Shown here piece by piece: positions 29,201-44,200 of a stretch of 64,000 bases of DNA. The position numbers and the translations under genes are program-made. The notes under the pieces were generated by a model. It was not told the DNA's origin and made no database searches. It saw only the letters and a program-made list of their open reading frames with translations. Position 1 is the stretch's first letter; each line of letters opens with the position of its first letter. Source of the DNA: RYN-230 sp963837335. GTDB lineage: Bacteria; Actinomycetota; Actinomycetes; Streptosporangiales; Streptosporangiaceae. The stretch covers positions 186,001 to 250,000 of the forward strand of contig CAWINS010000011.1 in NCBI GenBank assembly GCA_963837335.1. The letters run 5' to 3'.

Positions 29201-32200
29201 GGACAGGGCGCCGAGCGTGGCCTGGTAGGCGCTGACCGGGATCTTGAGCTGGAGGCTGACCGTGGACCGGTCCGGATGGGCCCGGTTGAGCGCGGTGTTC
29301 TCGCTGGACACGTACCCGCCCGCCGCGCGGGCCAGCTGGGTGGCCCGGGCTGCGGCCTGGGTGAGATGCGCGGTGCGCACGGTCACGCTGGCCGTGTAGA
29401 TGATCGATTCGGTCACGGGCAGGGCCGTGAGGGAGGTGCTCCCCGCGGACGATCCGGCCTGGGAGGCACCAGAGCCCGCGGCGGCGCGGGATGCGGCGTG
29501 CGGTGCGGCGGCCATCCCGGCCGACGATGATGCGGATGAGCCACCCGCCGAGCATCCGGCGGCGAGCAGGCAGGCTCCGCCGAGCAACGCGCTGGATGCG
29601 ACGGCCCGGGCCAGCAAGGACGATGTCATGCCGGTCGGACGCGCCAGCCTGCCAGCCCGGTTCCGGCTCTGGGGTCACAGCTTCGCAACGTGCTCGTCCG
29701 GCTCCGGCTCTGGGTCAGGGGACCTGGTCCAGGGCCGGAGCGACAGCGCGGCCGCCGGGAACAGCAGGACGGACAGCAGCGACGCGCCGATCAGGGCGGC
29801 CGCGCTGGCCGGGTTGATCAGGCCCAGATCGCTGCCCAGGGCCGCCACGACCACCGGGAAGGTCAGCGTGGTGGCCTGGAGCAGCCCGGCTGCCGCGGCC
29901 GGGCGGGCACCCAGCTTGCGCCGGTACAGCAGGGCGGGGCCGCCGCGCACCAGCCCGATCGCGAGCACCAGCAGTGGGACCAGGATCAGTGACGAGGCGT
30001 GCGAGAAGAGGGCCCGCACGTCGAACTGCACCCCGGTCATCACGAAGAACACCGGCACCAGGAAGCCGTAGCCGATCGCGCGGAGCTTGGCCCAGTACCG
30101 CTCCTGGTTCGGCCGCTCGTCGCCGTCGGAGATGCCCACCACCATGCCGGCGATGAACGCCCCCAGCAGCGCGTCCACGCCGAACTGGTGCGCCAGCGCG
30201 GTGAACAGCAGCAGGACCACGAACGCGCCGCGGACCCGCAGCTGGGTCGTGTCGTCATCGGAGTCGGCGAAGACCCGGGCCATCGCCGGGGTGCGCCACA
30301 GCCACCTCAGGATCAGGGCCAGCACCAGCGCGGCGACGCCCATGACCAGGACGTAGATCACCTGCACCACGGTGGACTCGGGCTGCGCGGAGAACAGGAT
30401 GGTCAGCAGGAGCAGGGAACCGAACTCGCCAACCGAGCCGGCCACCACGAGAAGCTGGCCGAACTCGGTGGTGATCTCCTCGGCGTCCCGCAGTACCGGG
30501 ACGAGGACTCCCAGCGTGCTGGCCACCAGGCACAGCGCCAGCAGCCGCACGTCGGCGCCCGGCGCGATCGCGTGCAACCCGAACGCGACCGGGACGGCCA
30601 GGACCAGGGAAATCAGGAAAGCGGTCCCGGCCAGCCGGAAGGTCGGCCCGCGGAACCGTTCCGGCCGCACGTCCTGCCCGGCCAGGAAGAGCAGGAAGCC
30701 CAGGCCCAGCAGGTACAGCACCTCGGCCGCGCCCTGGGCCCGGACCAGGCCCAGGACCTGCGGGCCGACCACGATTCCCACCAGCACTTCGAGCACCACG
30801 GGCGGGACCAGCCGCCGCGGCACCAGGCGGGCGATCAGCGGGGCCACGAAAGCCGCCAGCGCCACTACGAGCAGCCCGCCGTACTGGATCGTCACCTGAT
30901 CCGCCCCCCGGTGGTGGTGTACCCGCGCGATCTAGCCGCACCCTTAGGGTGAACGCGTGGAGCAGCCTGAGCAAGACTTTCCGGTGGTCGCGATCATCGG
31001 GGCCGGGATCGCCGGGCTCGCCGCGGCGTTCTTCCTGCGCGGCGAGCCGGTCCGGGTCGTCGTGCTGGAGGGGTCCCGGCAGACCGGCGGGAAGCTGTCC
31101 GTGGCCGAGGTCGCCGGGTGCCGGGTCGACGTGGGAGCTGAGGCCCTGCTGGCCCGCAGGCCCGAGGGCACCGGGCTGGTCCGGGCGGCCGGCCTGGGTG
31201 ACGACCTGAGGTCGCCGGGCACCACCGCGGCCCGGATCTGGAGCCGGGGGGCGATGCACCGGCTGCCCGCCCGGCAGTACATGGGCGTGCCCGCGGATAC
31301 CGGGGAGCTGGGCCAGACCGGGCTCCTGTCGGCCGAGGGGCTGGAGCGGGCCGCCCGGGAACCCGGGCTGGCCCCCACGCACCGGGACGGCGACGTGTCG
31401 GTGCAGGGTTACGTGGCGGCCCGGTTTGGCCAGGAGATCGTGGACCGGCTGGTCGACCCGCTGCTCGGCGGGGTGTACGCCGGGCGGTCCGAGGAACTGT
31501 CCTTCGAGGCGACGCTGCCCGGCCTGGCCCAGGCCTCCCGCACGCATGCCTCGCTGGCCGGGGCGGCCGCCTCGCTCCTGCCACCCCCGCCGGCAAATCC
31601 ACCCCCGGGCGGCGGCTCTCCCTCGGCAGGCGGCCCGCCCGCCAGCCCCGCGCGGCCCGCCGTGTTCACCACCCTGGCCGGCGGCCTGGGGGTGCTGCCG
31701 CCGGCCCTGGCCGCGGCCTCCGGTGCCGACGTGCGGACCGGGGCCATGGTCCGCGAACTGGCCCGCACGCCGCGTGGCTGGCGGCTGACCATCGGCTCGG
31801 CGCACGCCCCCCAGTACCTGGACGCCGACGCGGTGATCCTGGCCCTGCCCGGGCGGCCGGCCAGCAGGCTGCTCGGCGGGGTGCCGGGCGCGGGCGCGGC
31901 GGCCGCGGCGCTGGGCGGGATCAGCTACGCCAGTATGGCCATCGTCACCCTGGCCTACCCGGACACGGCGTTCCCCCAGCTCCCGGAGGGCAGCGGATAC
32001 CTGGTCCCGGCGGTGGACGGGCGGCCGGTGAAGGCGGTCACGTTCTCCTCGGTCAAGTGGCCGCATCTGCGGGACCGCGCGGGCGGGCTGGTCTTCGTGC
32101 GCTGCTCGGTCGGCCGCATCGGCGAGGAGGCCATCCTGCAGCGGGACGATGGCGAGCTTGCTGCCCTGGCCGCCGCCGACCTGGCCGCCGCGACCGGGGT

Positions 32201-35200
32201 CCGGGGCGCCCCGGCCGACGTCCTGGTCACCCGGTGGGGCGGCGCCCTGCCGCAGTACACGGTCGGGCACCTGGACCGGGTCGCCCGGATCCAGGCCGGC
32301 CTCGCGGCCCAGCCCGGCCTGGCGGCCTGCGGCGCCGCCTACGCGGGGGTGGGCATTCCCGCGTGCATCGCGACCGCGCGGGCCGCGGTGGATCAGGCCA
32401 TGGCCGGGCTCCGGGCCGGCGTGTCAGGTGATGCCGCGCTCCGGGGCGGGAGCACGCACGGTCAGGGCGGAGAATAGGGCCCATGGGAACGACTGAGGGT
32501 GTAGCAGAAGGCGGCGTCCCCGAGGAGACCGGCGCGGAGAGCCCGGGAGGGGCAGCCGGCACCGGCGTGCTGCCCGCCGACCCGGCGCCGGACCCGGAGC
32601 CGCAGCGGCCCCGGGCCCGGGATCTGAACGAGCTCATCCGGTACACGATGTGGTCGGTGTTCCGGATCACCGGGTCAGGTGCGCTGGAGGCGGCCGGGTC
32701 GCTCGAGGGTGTGGGCCGGGACGGGCTGGCCGACGAGGTGGCCGAGCTGTCCCAGCAGGCGGCGGGCAAGGGCGTGGTCACCCGCGGCTGTTACGACCTG
32801 CAGGGCCTGCGGGCCGACGCCGACTACATGTTCTGGTGGCACGCGCCGTCCTCCGATGACCTGCAGGAGATGTTCGCCCGGTTCCGCCGGACCGGCCTGG
32901 GGCGGGCCAGCGAGCCGGTCTGGTCGGCGATGGCGCTGCACCGGCCCGCGGAGTTCAACAAGAGCCACGTGCCCGCGTTCCTGGCCGAGGAGGAGCCGCG
33001 GGCCTACGTGTCCGTGTACCCGTTCGTGCGGTCCTACGAGTGGTACCTCATGGACCCGTCGCAGCGCCGCGAGCTGCTCGCCGAGCACGGGAAGATGGCC
33101 CGCGAATATCCCGACGTGCGGGCCAACACCGTGGCCTGCTTCTCGCTCAACGACTACGAGTGGCTGCTGGCGTTCGAGGCGGACGAGCTGCACCGGATCG
33201 TGGACCTGATGCGGCACCTGCGCGGGGCGCGGGCGCGGCTGCACACCCGGGTCGAGATCCCCTTCTACACCGGCCGGCGTAAGCCGGTCCATGAGCTGGT
33301 CCACGCCCTTCCCTAACGGCAGGCGCGCAGGCCGCCGTCCCGGGCCGACGGCGCCCGGGGTGCTCAGCTCTTGACCGCCGTGGCCGGCTGCTGGCCACCA
33401 GCTTCGGCGGCCGCCTCCGCGCTGCGCCGGGCCAGGTGGGACGGCCACCAGTTGTAGCGCCGGCAGAGCACCACGATGGCGGGCACCATCAGCGTGCGGA
33501 CCAGGAAGGTGTCGATCAGCACGCCGAGCGCGATGGCCGCGCCGAGCTGCTTGATCTGGCTGGTCGCGCCGGTGATCCCGGCGACGCCGAAGGTCGCGGC
33601 CAGGATCAGCCCGGCTGACGTCACCGTGGTCCCGGTGTGGTGCGCCGCGGTCCGGACCGCGGCGCGCAGCGGCGCATGCTGCGCCTCCTCCCGGATCCGG
33701 CTCATGACCAGGATGTTGTAGTCCTCACCCAGCGCCATCAGGAAGATGAACAGCAGGAACGGCAGCACGAAGTTCAGCCCGGACTCGCCCGCCCGCGATC
33801 TGGAAGAGCAGCACCGCGATGCCCAGCGCGGCGAAGTAGCTGAGCAGGACGGTCGCGACCAGGTACAGCGGGGCCACGACGCTGCGCAGCAGCAGGCCCA
33901 GCAGCAGCGCCAGCAGGACGATCACGATCGGGACGATCTCCTTCAGGTCGCTCTGGGACACGCTGCTCACGTCGTAGGAGGACGGTGCGAGCCCGGCCAC
34001 ACCGCTGTCGGTGGCGCCCACGGTCTGCTGGACACTCGTGGTGGCGCTGCGCATGGACGGCGTGGCGTTCAGCGCGGCGGTGGTCGAGGGCGCTCCCGCC
34101 GACAGTGACGTGTAGAACTGCACGGTCTTGCCGTCCGAGCTGATGAACTGGGACAGCGACCGGTAGAGGTCGTACTGGTCCGCGGGGACCGGAGTGCCGG
34201 CCGGCTCGGTGGCCGGCAGCTTCCCCGGCGGTCCCAGCTGCTGGTACAGGCTGTTCAGCTGGGCTGTGGTCAGCTTCGTGCCGTTGGGATCGAACGGGCC
34301 GGTCACCGACGCGAAGACCGACTTGCCGCCCAGGTCGTTCTCGGCCTTCTGCACCGGGTCCAGGTTCTTCCACACCGAGGATTTCCAGACCATCAGCACC
34401 CCGGTCGGGTTGGCCACCGCGGCCGGGTAGTGGTTGTTGATCACGTTGGTGCCGTTGGCCGACTGGCTCCCGGCCGGGCCGGTGGTCTGGCCGCCGAACC
34501 CGCTGGAGGTGTACGCGGCCGCGAACACGCCCAGCACGCCCAGGAACACCACGCCGGCGACCAGCGTGACCACCGGGTGCGCGATGACGTGGTCGGCCAG
34601 CCGGGCGTAGACGCCCTCCTTCTTGGCCTCCCGGACCGGGCGCGGCCAGAACACCTTGGTGCCGAACACCCCGAGCAGCGCGGGCAGCAGGGTGAGCGCG
34701 GCCAGCAACATCAGCGCGACGCCCAGCGCGAGGGCCGGGCCCAGCCCCGAGTACAGGCCGAACGAGGCCAGCACCAGGGTGAGCAGGGCCACGATCACCG
34801 TGCCCGCCGAGAACGTGATCGACTCGCCCACGTACCGGCCCGCGCGCTCGATGGCCGTGTGGGCCGACGCGCCCCCGGCGATTTCCTCGCGGACCCGCAT
34901 GATGAGGAACAAGCCGTAGTCGGTCCCCGCGCCAAGCAGCAGCACGGTGAGCATGGTCTCGGTGATGGTCGACACCTGGAGCCCGGCCTTGGACGCCTCG
35001 GCGATGATCGCGCCGGACATGAGCAGCACCCAGACCGCGGGCAGCAGCGTGACCAGCGGCGCGCCCACCGCCCGGAACACGATGATCAGCATGACCAGGA
35101 TGATCAGGACCGAGAGATCCTCGGTGAGTTTCTGGGCGTGGGCCTGGGAGTTCTGGTTGTCCACCGCACTGGGCAGCTGCCCGGTGAGATAGGAGGACAG

Positions 35201-38200
35201 GCCGGCCGGGAGTGCGAAGCTGCTCATGGTGGAGCGGATAGCCGCGACGGTAGGGGACGCATTGGTGCTGGAGGTCTGCACGCTGATAACCAGCTGGGCC
35301 TTATCGACCTTGCCGTCCTTGGACAGGCCCTGGTCAGAGACCGACACGACGTGGTCGTCTTTGGCGATCTTGTTCTGGAGCTTGGTGATGGACTGCAGGT
35401 CGCTGGAACTCAGCTTCGACTTACCCAGCACGACCAGGGTGCCCGTGGTGTCGTTCGTCGGCTGGAACGGCGCGGCCAGGTTCATCGCGTGCACGCTCGG
35501 CGAGCTGGGCGGCAGGAACGAGCTGTTGTCGGTGTTGACCGCGCTGCCTAGCGAGGGGAACAAAGCGATGCACAAGGCCCCCGCGACCAGCCAGAAAGCG
35601 ATGATGGCGTACCGGAACCGGATCGCGAACCGAGCCAGCCCAGCCATGAAGTTTCCCACAGCGCCCCCCAGGTCGCGTCCCCACGCGCTACCGGGGTCAG
35701 TACCCAGACGGGGAATTACTAAAAATGCGGCGAGATCGGCCCGGTCCGGGTCAGCTCTCGGCGGGTTCCAGGTTCAGGGATACGGAGTTGATGCACCAGC
35801 GCTGGTCGGTGGGCACCTCGTAACCCTCGCCTTCGAACACGTGACCGAGGTGGGACTCGCAGTTGGCGCAGCGGACCTCGACCCGCCGCATGCCGAGCGA
35901 ATCGTCCTCGATCAGGATGACGGCGTCGTCCTCGGTCGGCTGGTAGAAGCTCGGCCACCCGCAGTGCGAGTCGAACTTCGAGTCCGACCGGAACAGCTCG
36001 GCGCCACAGGCCCGGCAGCGGTAGACACCCTCGGTCTTGGTGTCGGTGTATTCCCCGGTGAACGGCGCTTCGGTGCCCGCCTCACGGAGAACCCGGTACT
36101 CCTCAGGGCTGAGCGCTTCCCGCCATTCGGTCTCTGTTCGGCGCACCTTGTCCATGCCCGTGAGACTACCCGGCCCCGGTACCGCTACCCTCGTGTCGGC
36201 GAGATCACGGAGGCGTTGACTCATGGAGTGGCTGAATGAGCCAGCTAGCTGGCAGCGGACCGACGACGTATTGCAGGTGAACGTCAACCCCGGCACCGAT
36301 TTCTGGCGGGTAACCGGTTACGGCTACATCCGTGACAGCGGCCACGTCTACGGTGAGGTGCTGGCGGGCGACCTGGATGTGGCGGTGCGGATCCGCGGGA
36401 ACTGGTCGGCCCAGTACGACCAGGCCGGCGTCATGCTCCGGGCCGACGAGCGGACCTGGCTGAAGACGGGGATCGAGTACTTCGAGGGCCGCCCCCGGCT
36501 GAGCACCGTGCTGACCCTGGGCATGTCCAGCTGGACCGTGGCGAACCTGCCCGACGACACCAACGATGTGGCGCTCCGGCTGTCCCGGCGCGGGGACGCG
36601 GTGGAGATCCGTTACAGCACCGGCGACGGCGCGCCGGATCTGGCCGCCCTGGTCTACCTGCCGCCCGACGCTGAGTTGCTGGCCGGCGTGATGTGCGCGG
36701 CGCCCGAAGGGTCCGGGTTCAGCGTGTCGTTCCATGAGCTGCGGATCGCCAAGCGCGAGCAGCCGGCTGGGCAGGGTTAGCGGCGTTGCCGCCGGGCCGC
36801 CGCGGGGCCGGACCCTTTCCCGGCGCAAATAAGCGCCGGGAGAAGGGCACCGGCCCCGCGGCGGCTGCCTCGCCGCCTGGCCTGGCCCGATCTCACAGCG
36901 TGACGTGGTGCACCGGGTCGGGGCACGCTGAGGGCTTGAGGAGCACCTGGTCTATTTTGCCGGCCGCCTGGACGTCTGCGAGGACTGGGCGGATCCGGGC
37001 CAGGTCCTCGTCGCTGGCTGAGATGACTAGCTGGCGGACGGGGGCTCGCATGGAGAGGCGGGCGGCTGATTTGGCGCCGCGGACTGCGGCTATGGCGGCG
37101 GAGGCGGCGTCTAGTAGGGCCGGGTCCGTGTCTTGGGCTTGGGCTCTTAGCTCGGCTGGGGTGGGCCAGGGGGAGCGGTGGATGGAGCCTTCTTGGTGCC
37201 AGGACCAGGACTCTTCGGTGACGAAGGGGAGGAACGGGGCGAACAGGCGGAGCAGTACCGACAGGGCCGCTCTTAGGGCGGCTGTGGCTGAGGCGGCGGG
37301 CTGGGGGCCGTGCTCGCCGTAGGCCCGGGATTTGACCAGCTCCAGGTAGTCGTCGCAGAAGAACCAGAAGAACGACTCGGTCTCGTGCAGGGCCCGGGCG
37401 TGATCGTAGGACTCGAACGCCGTGGTGCACCCGGCCACCACGTCCGCCAGCCGGGCCAGCATGGCCCGGTCCAGGGGCTCGCTGAGCCTGCCTGCCTCGC
37501 AGGCGCCGCCCCCGTCGCTTGCGTCTTCCGGACCAGGTCCCGGGGCGAGAGACAGCACGAACCGTGAGGCGTTGAGGAGCTTGATGGCCAGCCGGCGGCC
37601 CACCCGCAGCTGGGCTGGATCGAAGACCATGTCGGTGCCGAGCCGGCCGCTGGCCGCCCAGTACCGCATCGCGTCCGAGCCGTGCTTGCGCAGCGAGTCC
37701 ATGGGGGTGACCACGTTCCCCCGGGACTTGGACATCTTCTTCCGGTCCGGGTCCAGGATCCAGCCGGAGATCGCGGCGTGCCGCCAGGGAGCCACGCCGT
37801 ACTCCTCGTGGGCGCGCAGCACCGTGTAGAACAGCCAGGTCCGGATGATCTCGTGCGCCTGCGGCCGCAGATCCATGGGGAAGATCCGGTCCAGGTCCGG
37901 CCCGCTGGCCGCGCGGGCCGCGATCTGCGGGGTGAGCGAGGACGTGGCCCACGTGTCCAGCACGTCCGGGTCGGCCGCGAACCCGCCGGGGCGCCCGCGC
38001 TGCTGGTCGGCGTACCCGGGGGGCGGCTCGGCGGCCGGGTCCACCGGCAGCAGGGCCTCATCCGGGACGATGGGCGTGTCGTAGCGGGGCAGGCCGTCGC
38101 CGTCCAGCGGGTACCAGACCGGGATGGGCACGCCGGAGAACCGCTGGCGGCTGACCGGCCAGTCGCCGGACAGCCCGTTCACCCAGTTCTCGTAGCGGGC

Positions 38201-41200
38201 TCGCATGTGCGCCGGGTGCCAGCTGATCTCCCGGCCCCGGGCCAGCAGCGCCTCCCGCAGCTCCGGGTCCCGCCCGCCGCTGCGCAGGTACCACTGCCGG
38301 GTGGTGATGATCTCCAGCGGCGTGTCGCCCTTCTCGTAGAACTTCACCGGGTGCACCACCGGCTCCGGCTCGCCGAGCAGGTCGCCGGCGGTGCGAGCCG
38401 CGGCGGTGACCCGGGTCCGCGCCTCGGCCAGGGTGGCGCCGGCCAGGTCCTGGTAGGCGGCCCGGCCGGCCCGGCTGGTGATCCCCGGCGGCGGCGACGC
38501 CAGCAGGCGGCCATCCGGGCCGAGCAGCGGCCGGGTGCCCAGGTCGAGATCACGCCACCAGGTCACGTCGGCGGTGTCGCCGAACGTGCAGACCATGGCG
38601 ATGCCGGTGCCCTTGCCGGGGTCGGCCAGCGGATGTGTCCGCACCGGCACCGGCACGCCGAACAGCGGCGTGGTCACCGTCGTGCCGGCCAGCGCCGCGT
38701 AACGCTCATCGTCTGGATGGGCGACCAGCGCCACGCAGGCGGGCAGCAACTCCGGCCTGGTGGTGGCCACGGCCACCGCGGCGCCGTCCGGGCGCCGGAA
38801 CGCGAGCCGGACGTAGCTGCCCGCCACCTCCCGGTCTTCCAGTTCGGCCTGGGCCACCGCGGTCTGGAAGGTCACGTCCCACAGGGTCGGGCCCTCCGCC
38901 AGGTACGCCTCGCCCCGGGCCAGGTTGCGCAGGAACGCGCGCTGCGAGGTGGCCCGCGCGTTCTCGTCGATGGTCTGGTACTGGGTGGACCAGTCCACCG
39001 ACAGCCCCAGCCGCCGCCAGACCTGCTCGAACGCCTGCTCGTCCAGGCCGGTCAGCCGCTGGCACAGGGCCACGAAGTTGCGCCGGGAGATGCGCACCGG
39101 CTCGCCCGCCGGCCGGTCCGGCGGCACGAACGCCGGGTCGTAGCGGAGCGCCGGGTCACACCGCACGTGGAAGTAGTTCTGCACCCGGCGCTCGGTGGGC
39201 AGGCCGTTGTCGTCCCAGCCGATCGGGTAGAACACGGCCTTGCCGCGCATCCGCTGGAACCGCGCGATCGTGTCGGTGTGGGTGAACGAGCAGACGTGCC
39301 CGATGTGCAGCGCCCCGCTGACGGTCAGCGGGGGAGTGTCAATGGAGAAGACCGCCTCACGCGGGCTGGTGCCGCCGGGGGCTTGGCCGCCTGGGGTTCT
39401 TGCCGCTGGGGTTCTTGCCGCTGAGCGCGGCGGGATCAAACTTGTACTACCCCGGACTCTTCCCACCGGCGCGACCACTTCTCCTCGATGCCCTCAAGCG
39501 ACGGCTTGAGTGGCATCGGGCTGGCCTGGCTCGCGCGGGCCGGGGAGGCCGGCGCGGCCGCGGGACGGGAATCGGTACTCATGGCGGTCAGGGTAGCGCA
39601 TCACGGGCCGCGGACGCGATGAGGATTCCCGTGCCGCCCAGGCCCGTGCGGCCCGGATCCCGGCGGCCCGGTCCTCACCAAGCGTGAGCATGTACGTCCC
39701 GCGTTACCCCTCAGCGGGGCGCAAAAAACCATAAAAGGGCAGCAAGTGCGTATCACTGCGAGCTGTAGCCCGCGGATGCTGGGATACTTAAGACATGCTG
39801 CGGGCGTCGGGTGGACGGCTGGTCGGCAGGGACGGTGAACTGACTCGCCTGCTCGGCCTGCTTGACGACGCCAGCAACGGCCGCCCGTCTCACGCCCTGA
39901 TCAGCGGTGATGCAGGCGTGGGGAAGACGCGGCTGGTCGCCGAGCTGGCCAGCCGGGCGTCCGACCGGGGCTTCCTGGTCCTCTCCGGCCGCTGCGCTGA
40001 ACTGGGCGACAGCATCCCTTACCTGCCGCTCGCCGACGCACTGCGGGAAGGCACAACTACGCCAGGCGCCGCAACGGAACCGCTCGTGGCAGCCCTCGCC
40101 GCCCGCCCGGTCCTGGGCCGCCTGCTGCCGGACCGGGACGCCGTGGCGCAGCCGGGCGGGGAAGTCTCCGGACTCGCCCAGCAGCAGCTGTTCGGCGCCG
40201 TGCTCGGGCTGCTCGCCGAGCTGGCCGAGGGGCATCCGGTGCTGCTGATCCTCGAGGACCTGCACTGGGCCGACCGTTCTACCCGCGACCTGATCACCTT
40301 CCTGAGCCGGGTGCTGCACCGGGAGCGGGTGGCCGTGGTGGCCACGTACCGCACCGACGACCTGCACCGCCGCCATCCGCTCCGGCCGGTGGTGGCGGAG
40401 CTGCTGCGGCTGCCCAGCGTGGCCTCCATCGAACTGGGGCCGCTGGGCTACGCGGACATGGCTGATCACCTGACCGCGCTGGCCGGCCAGCCCGCTGGAC
40501 CCCGCCGCCCTGCACCGGATGGTCGCCCGGGCCGAGGGCAACCCTTACTACGCGGAGGAACTGCTGGCCTCGCTGGCGCCGGCCCGGTCCGGCGGGGTGG
40601 CCGGTGCCCTGGGCGGCGGGATGGGCGGCGACGTGCTGCCCAGCGGGCTGGCCGCGCTGCTGCTGGCCCGGGTGGAGCAGTTGCCCAGTGCGGCCCAGCA
40701 GGTGCTCCGGGCCGCGGCGGTCGGCGGGCGCCGGGTCGACGACGACATCGTCCGGGCCGCGTCCGGGCTGGCCGGGCCCGAGTACGAGGACGCGATCCGG
40801 GACTGCGTGGCCCAGCAGTTGCTGGTGCCGGGCGGCGCGGACGGCTACGTGTTCCGGCACGCCCTGATCCGCGAGGCGCTCTACACCGACCTGCTCCCCG
40901 GCGAGCGGACCCGGCTGCACGCCCGGTTCGCCGAGCTGCTGGCCGACCCGGGCCGCCTGGCCGCCATACCCGGGTCCGCCGCCGAGCTGGCCCATCACTG
41001 CCTGGCCAGCCACGACATCCCGGGAGCCTTCGCCGCGTCGGTCCGGGCCGGCCAGGAGTCCGAGCGGCTGGCCGCCCCGGCCGAGGCGCACCGGCACTAC
41101 GACGCCGCCCTGGCGCTGTGGGAGCGGGTCAGCGAGCCGGAGAAGCTCGCCGGGCAGGACCGGGACCACCTGGCCTTCTGCTCCGCGAACTGTGCCGCGT

Positions 41201-44200
41201 CCAGCGGCGAGATCGCCCGGGCCGTGCAGCAACTGCACCGCATCCGCGGCTTCCTCCGTGAGGACACCGACCCGGTGCTGGCCAGCCGGGTGCACGAGCG
41301 GCTCGCCTACTACCTGCTCGAACTCGACGCGGCGTCCGACGCGGAGGCGGCCGCACGGGCGGCGGTGGAGCTGCTCCCAGCCGACCCGCCGCGCAAGGAA
41401 CGGGCCCGGGCCCTGGCCACCCACGCTCAGACGCTGATGCACGCGGGCGACGAGGCGGCGGCCTCGAGGCGGGCCCAGCAGGCCCAGGTGGCCGCCCGGG
41501 CCGCGAATGCCCCCTGGGTGGAGGCGGATGCCCTGGTGACCCTGGGCATGCTGGCCGAGCGCCAGGGCGAGCCTGCCCAGGCCCTCGACCTGTTCGCCCA
41601 GGCCTACCGGGAAGCCCAGGCCCTCAACATGCTCGGCGTCGAGCTGCGGGCGGCCTTCCAGGTAGCGCGGGCCCAGCTGGAGAGCGGGGACCTCGCCGCG
41701 GCGGCCGCGACCGCGCATGAGGGCGGCGAGCGCGCCGACGCGGCCGGCCTGGGCCTGGCACCCTACGGCCTCGACCTGCAGTACCTGCACTACCTGGCGC
41801 ACTACTCGGACGGTTGCTGGAGCCACGCCCAGGAGCTGGCCGACGGCTTCGGGGTCCGGGTGACCACCCCGGCCGAGGCCAGGCTGTCAGCCATGGCCTT
41901 GTTCCTGGACGTGGCCCGGGGCAGCCCGGCGGTCGCGGAGCGCCGGGCCTGGCTGGAGCCGTTCTGGGCGGGGGACAGCTTCGGCGCCTACATCGCGCGC
42001 GGCCTGCTGGCCGAGCACGCGCTGTGGCGCGGGGACACCGCGACCGCGCTGGCCGAGGTGGCGGCCACCCTGGCCGAGGTGGACGTCGAGGGCGGCTACG
42101 GGCCGCCCGCCATCCGGGTCGCGGCCGTGGGCCTGGCCGCCCGCGGCGACCAGGCCCGGCGGGCCCGCGCCGCCGGGGACGAGGAAACCGCCGCGGCGGA
42201 GGTGACCGCAGCCGCGGTGCTGATTGACGCCGCGCGGGAGGGCGCCGCGTTCCCGCGCCGGCCCAAGTTCGTGCTGGGCGTGGACGGCCGCGGCTGGCTG
42301 GCCCGGGCCGAGGCGGAGTGGGCCCGGGCCCAGGGCCGCAACGATCCGCAGGCCTGGCAGGCCGTGGTGGAGACGTTCGGGCCGGCGTTCAGCTACGAGA
42401 CGGCGAGGTCCCGCTGGCGGCTCGCCGAGGCGCTGGCCGAGGCGGGACAGCGGGCCGAGGCCGAGGCCCAGTGGTCACTCGCGCTGGACGCCGCGGACGA
42501 GCTGGGCGCGGCGCCGCTGGTGGCCGCGCTGCGTGATCTTGGCCGCCGGGCCCGGCTCGGGCGGCAGCCGGGCGGCGGCTCCGGTGGCGGCCCGGGCAGC
42601 GATCCGGCCGACGTCCTGGCCGGGCTGACCGGCCGGGAACTCGAAGTGCTGCGCCTGCTGGTCGCGGGGCGCAGCAACCGGGAGATCGCGGCGGCGCTGT
42701 TCATCGCGCCCAAGACGGCCAGCGTGCACGTGTCGAACATCCTGGCCAAGCTGGACGCGGCCAGCCGGGGGGAGGCGGCGGCCATCGCCGCGGCGGCCGG
42801 GCTGGCGCCGGCGGACGGTTAGCCGCGGCTCCGCCGCCCGGCCGGACGGGATCAGCGCCCGGGCTGGCCACCAGGAGCGAGCTCGGTGAGGATCTCCTCG
42901 GCCCGGGCGACCGCGCCGACCGGATCCGCGTCAGGCGCCCCGACCAGCGGATCCCAGTTCAGGTCGTAGAAGACCTCGGTCACCCCGCGCTCCGCGAGCC
43001 ATTCCACATCGGCGCGGATGTCGGCGTAACTGCCGGACAGCAGCACCCGTCCGCCGCCCTCGGGGACAGTCACCGGCGCCCCCGCCCGGACCACGCCCCG
43101 GCAGATGATCCGGATCGAGTCGGGGTCGCGGCCGGCTTGCGCCGCCGCCGACCCGGACCACGCTGATCCCCTCGCTGATCCGGGACAGGTCGGTCCGGCT
43201 GGAGGTGACCCAGCCGTCCGCCAGCCGCCGGCCCGCTCCAGGGCAGGCCGCGCGATCCCGCCGAGCAGGATCGGCGGCCCCGGCCGCTGCACCGGGTCGG
43301 GCGCGAACCAGCCCGCGGGCACCTCGTAGTCCTGACCGTGGAACTCGGCCAGCCCTTCGGCCCAGATTCGCCGCATGACCTCGATATATTCGCCGGTCCG
43401 CGCGCCCCGGCGGGCCATGGTCCCGCCCGCCAGGGTGAATTCCTCCGGGAGCCAGCCGATGCCCAGCCCCAGCTCGAGCCGGCCGCGGGACAGCACGTCC
43501 GCGGTGGCGGCCATCTTGGCCAGGTACCCCGGCGCGAGATACGGCATGTTCACCACCGCGACGCCGAGCCGGATCCGCTGGGTCACCGCGGCCAGGTAGC
43601 CGAGCGCCACCATGGGGTCGAGCACGCTGTGGTAAACGGGCTCCATAGCCGAGCCTTCAGGCACCATGAGCCGCTGGAAGGTCCAGAGTGAGGCGTAGCC
43701 GGCGGCTTCCGCGCTGGCCGCGATCGACGCGAGGGTGTCCGGGGTCGCCCACACACCCGAGACCGGGGCACCAAAACCAATCTTCATTCCGCTCAGCCTA
43801 GGGTGTCCTGCCCTCGCTGGCCCCAGGGCGTCTCGGTAAGCTGTGCGGTCCGGTCCGGTCATCTCCAGGGGAGCTCGCCTTGCCCACTGATCCTCGCGCA
43901 CTGATCGGCGTGCTGCGCAACTCACATGACCGGCTGGCCGGCCTGGTGCAGCCGCTGGTCCCCGAACAGCTGCGCGCCCAGTCCTACGACCCGGACTGGA
44001 CCATCGCCCAGGTCCTCTCGCACCTCGGCAGCGGCGCGGAGATCGCCACCCTCAGCCTGGCCGCCGCGCTGGGCGGGGGCCAGCTGGACCAGGACGCGTT
44101 CCCGGCCATCTGGGACACCTGGAACAACCGCACCCCGGAGATGCAGGCTGCTGACGCTCTGACCTGGGACGGCGAGCACGTCAGCCGGCTGGAGCAGCTC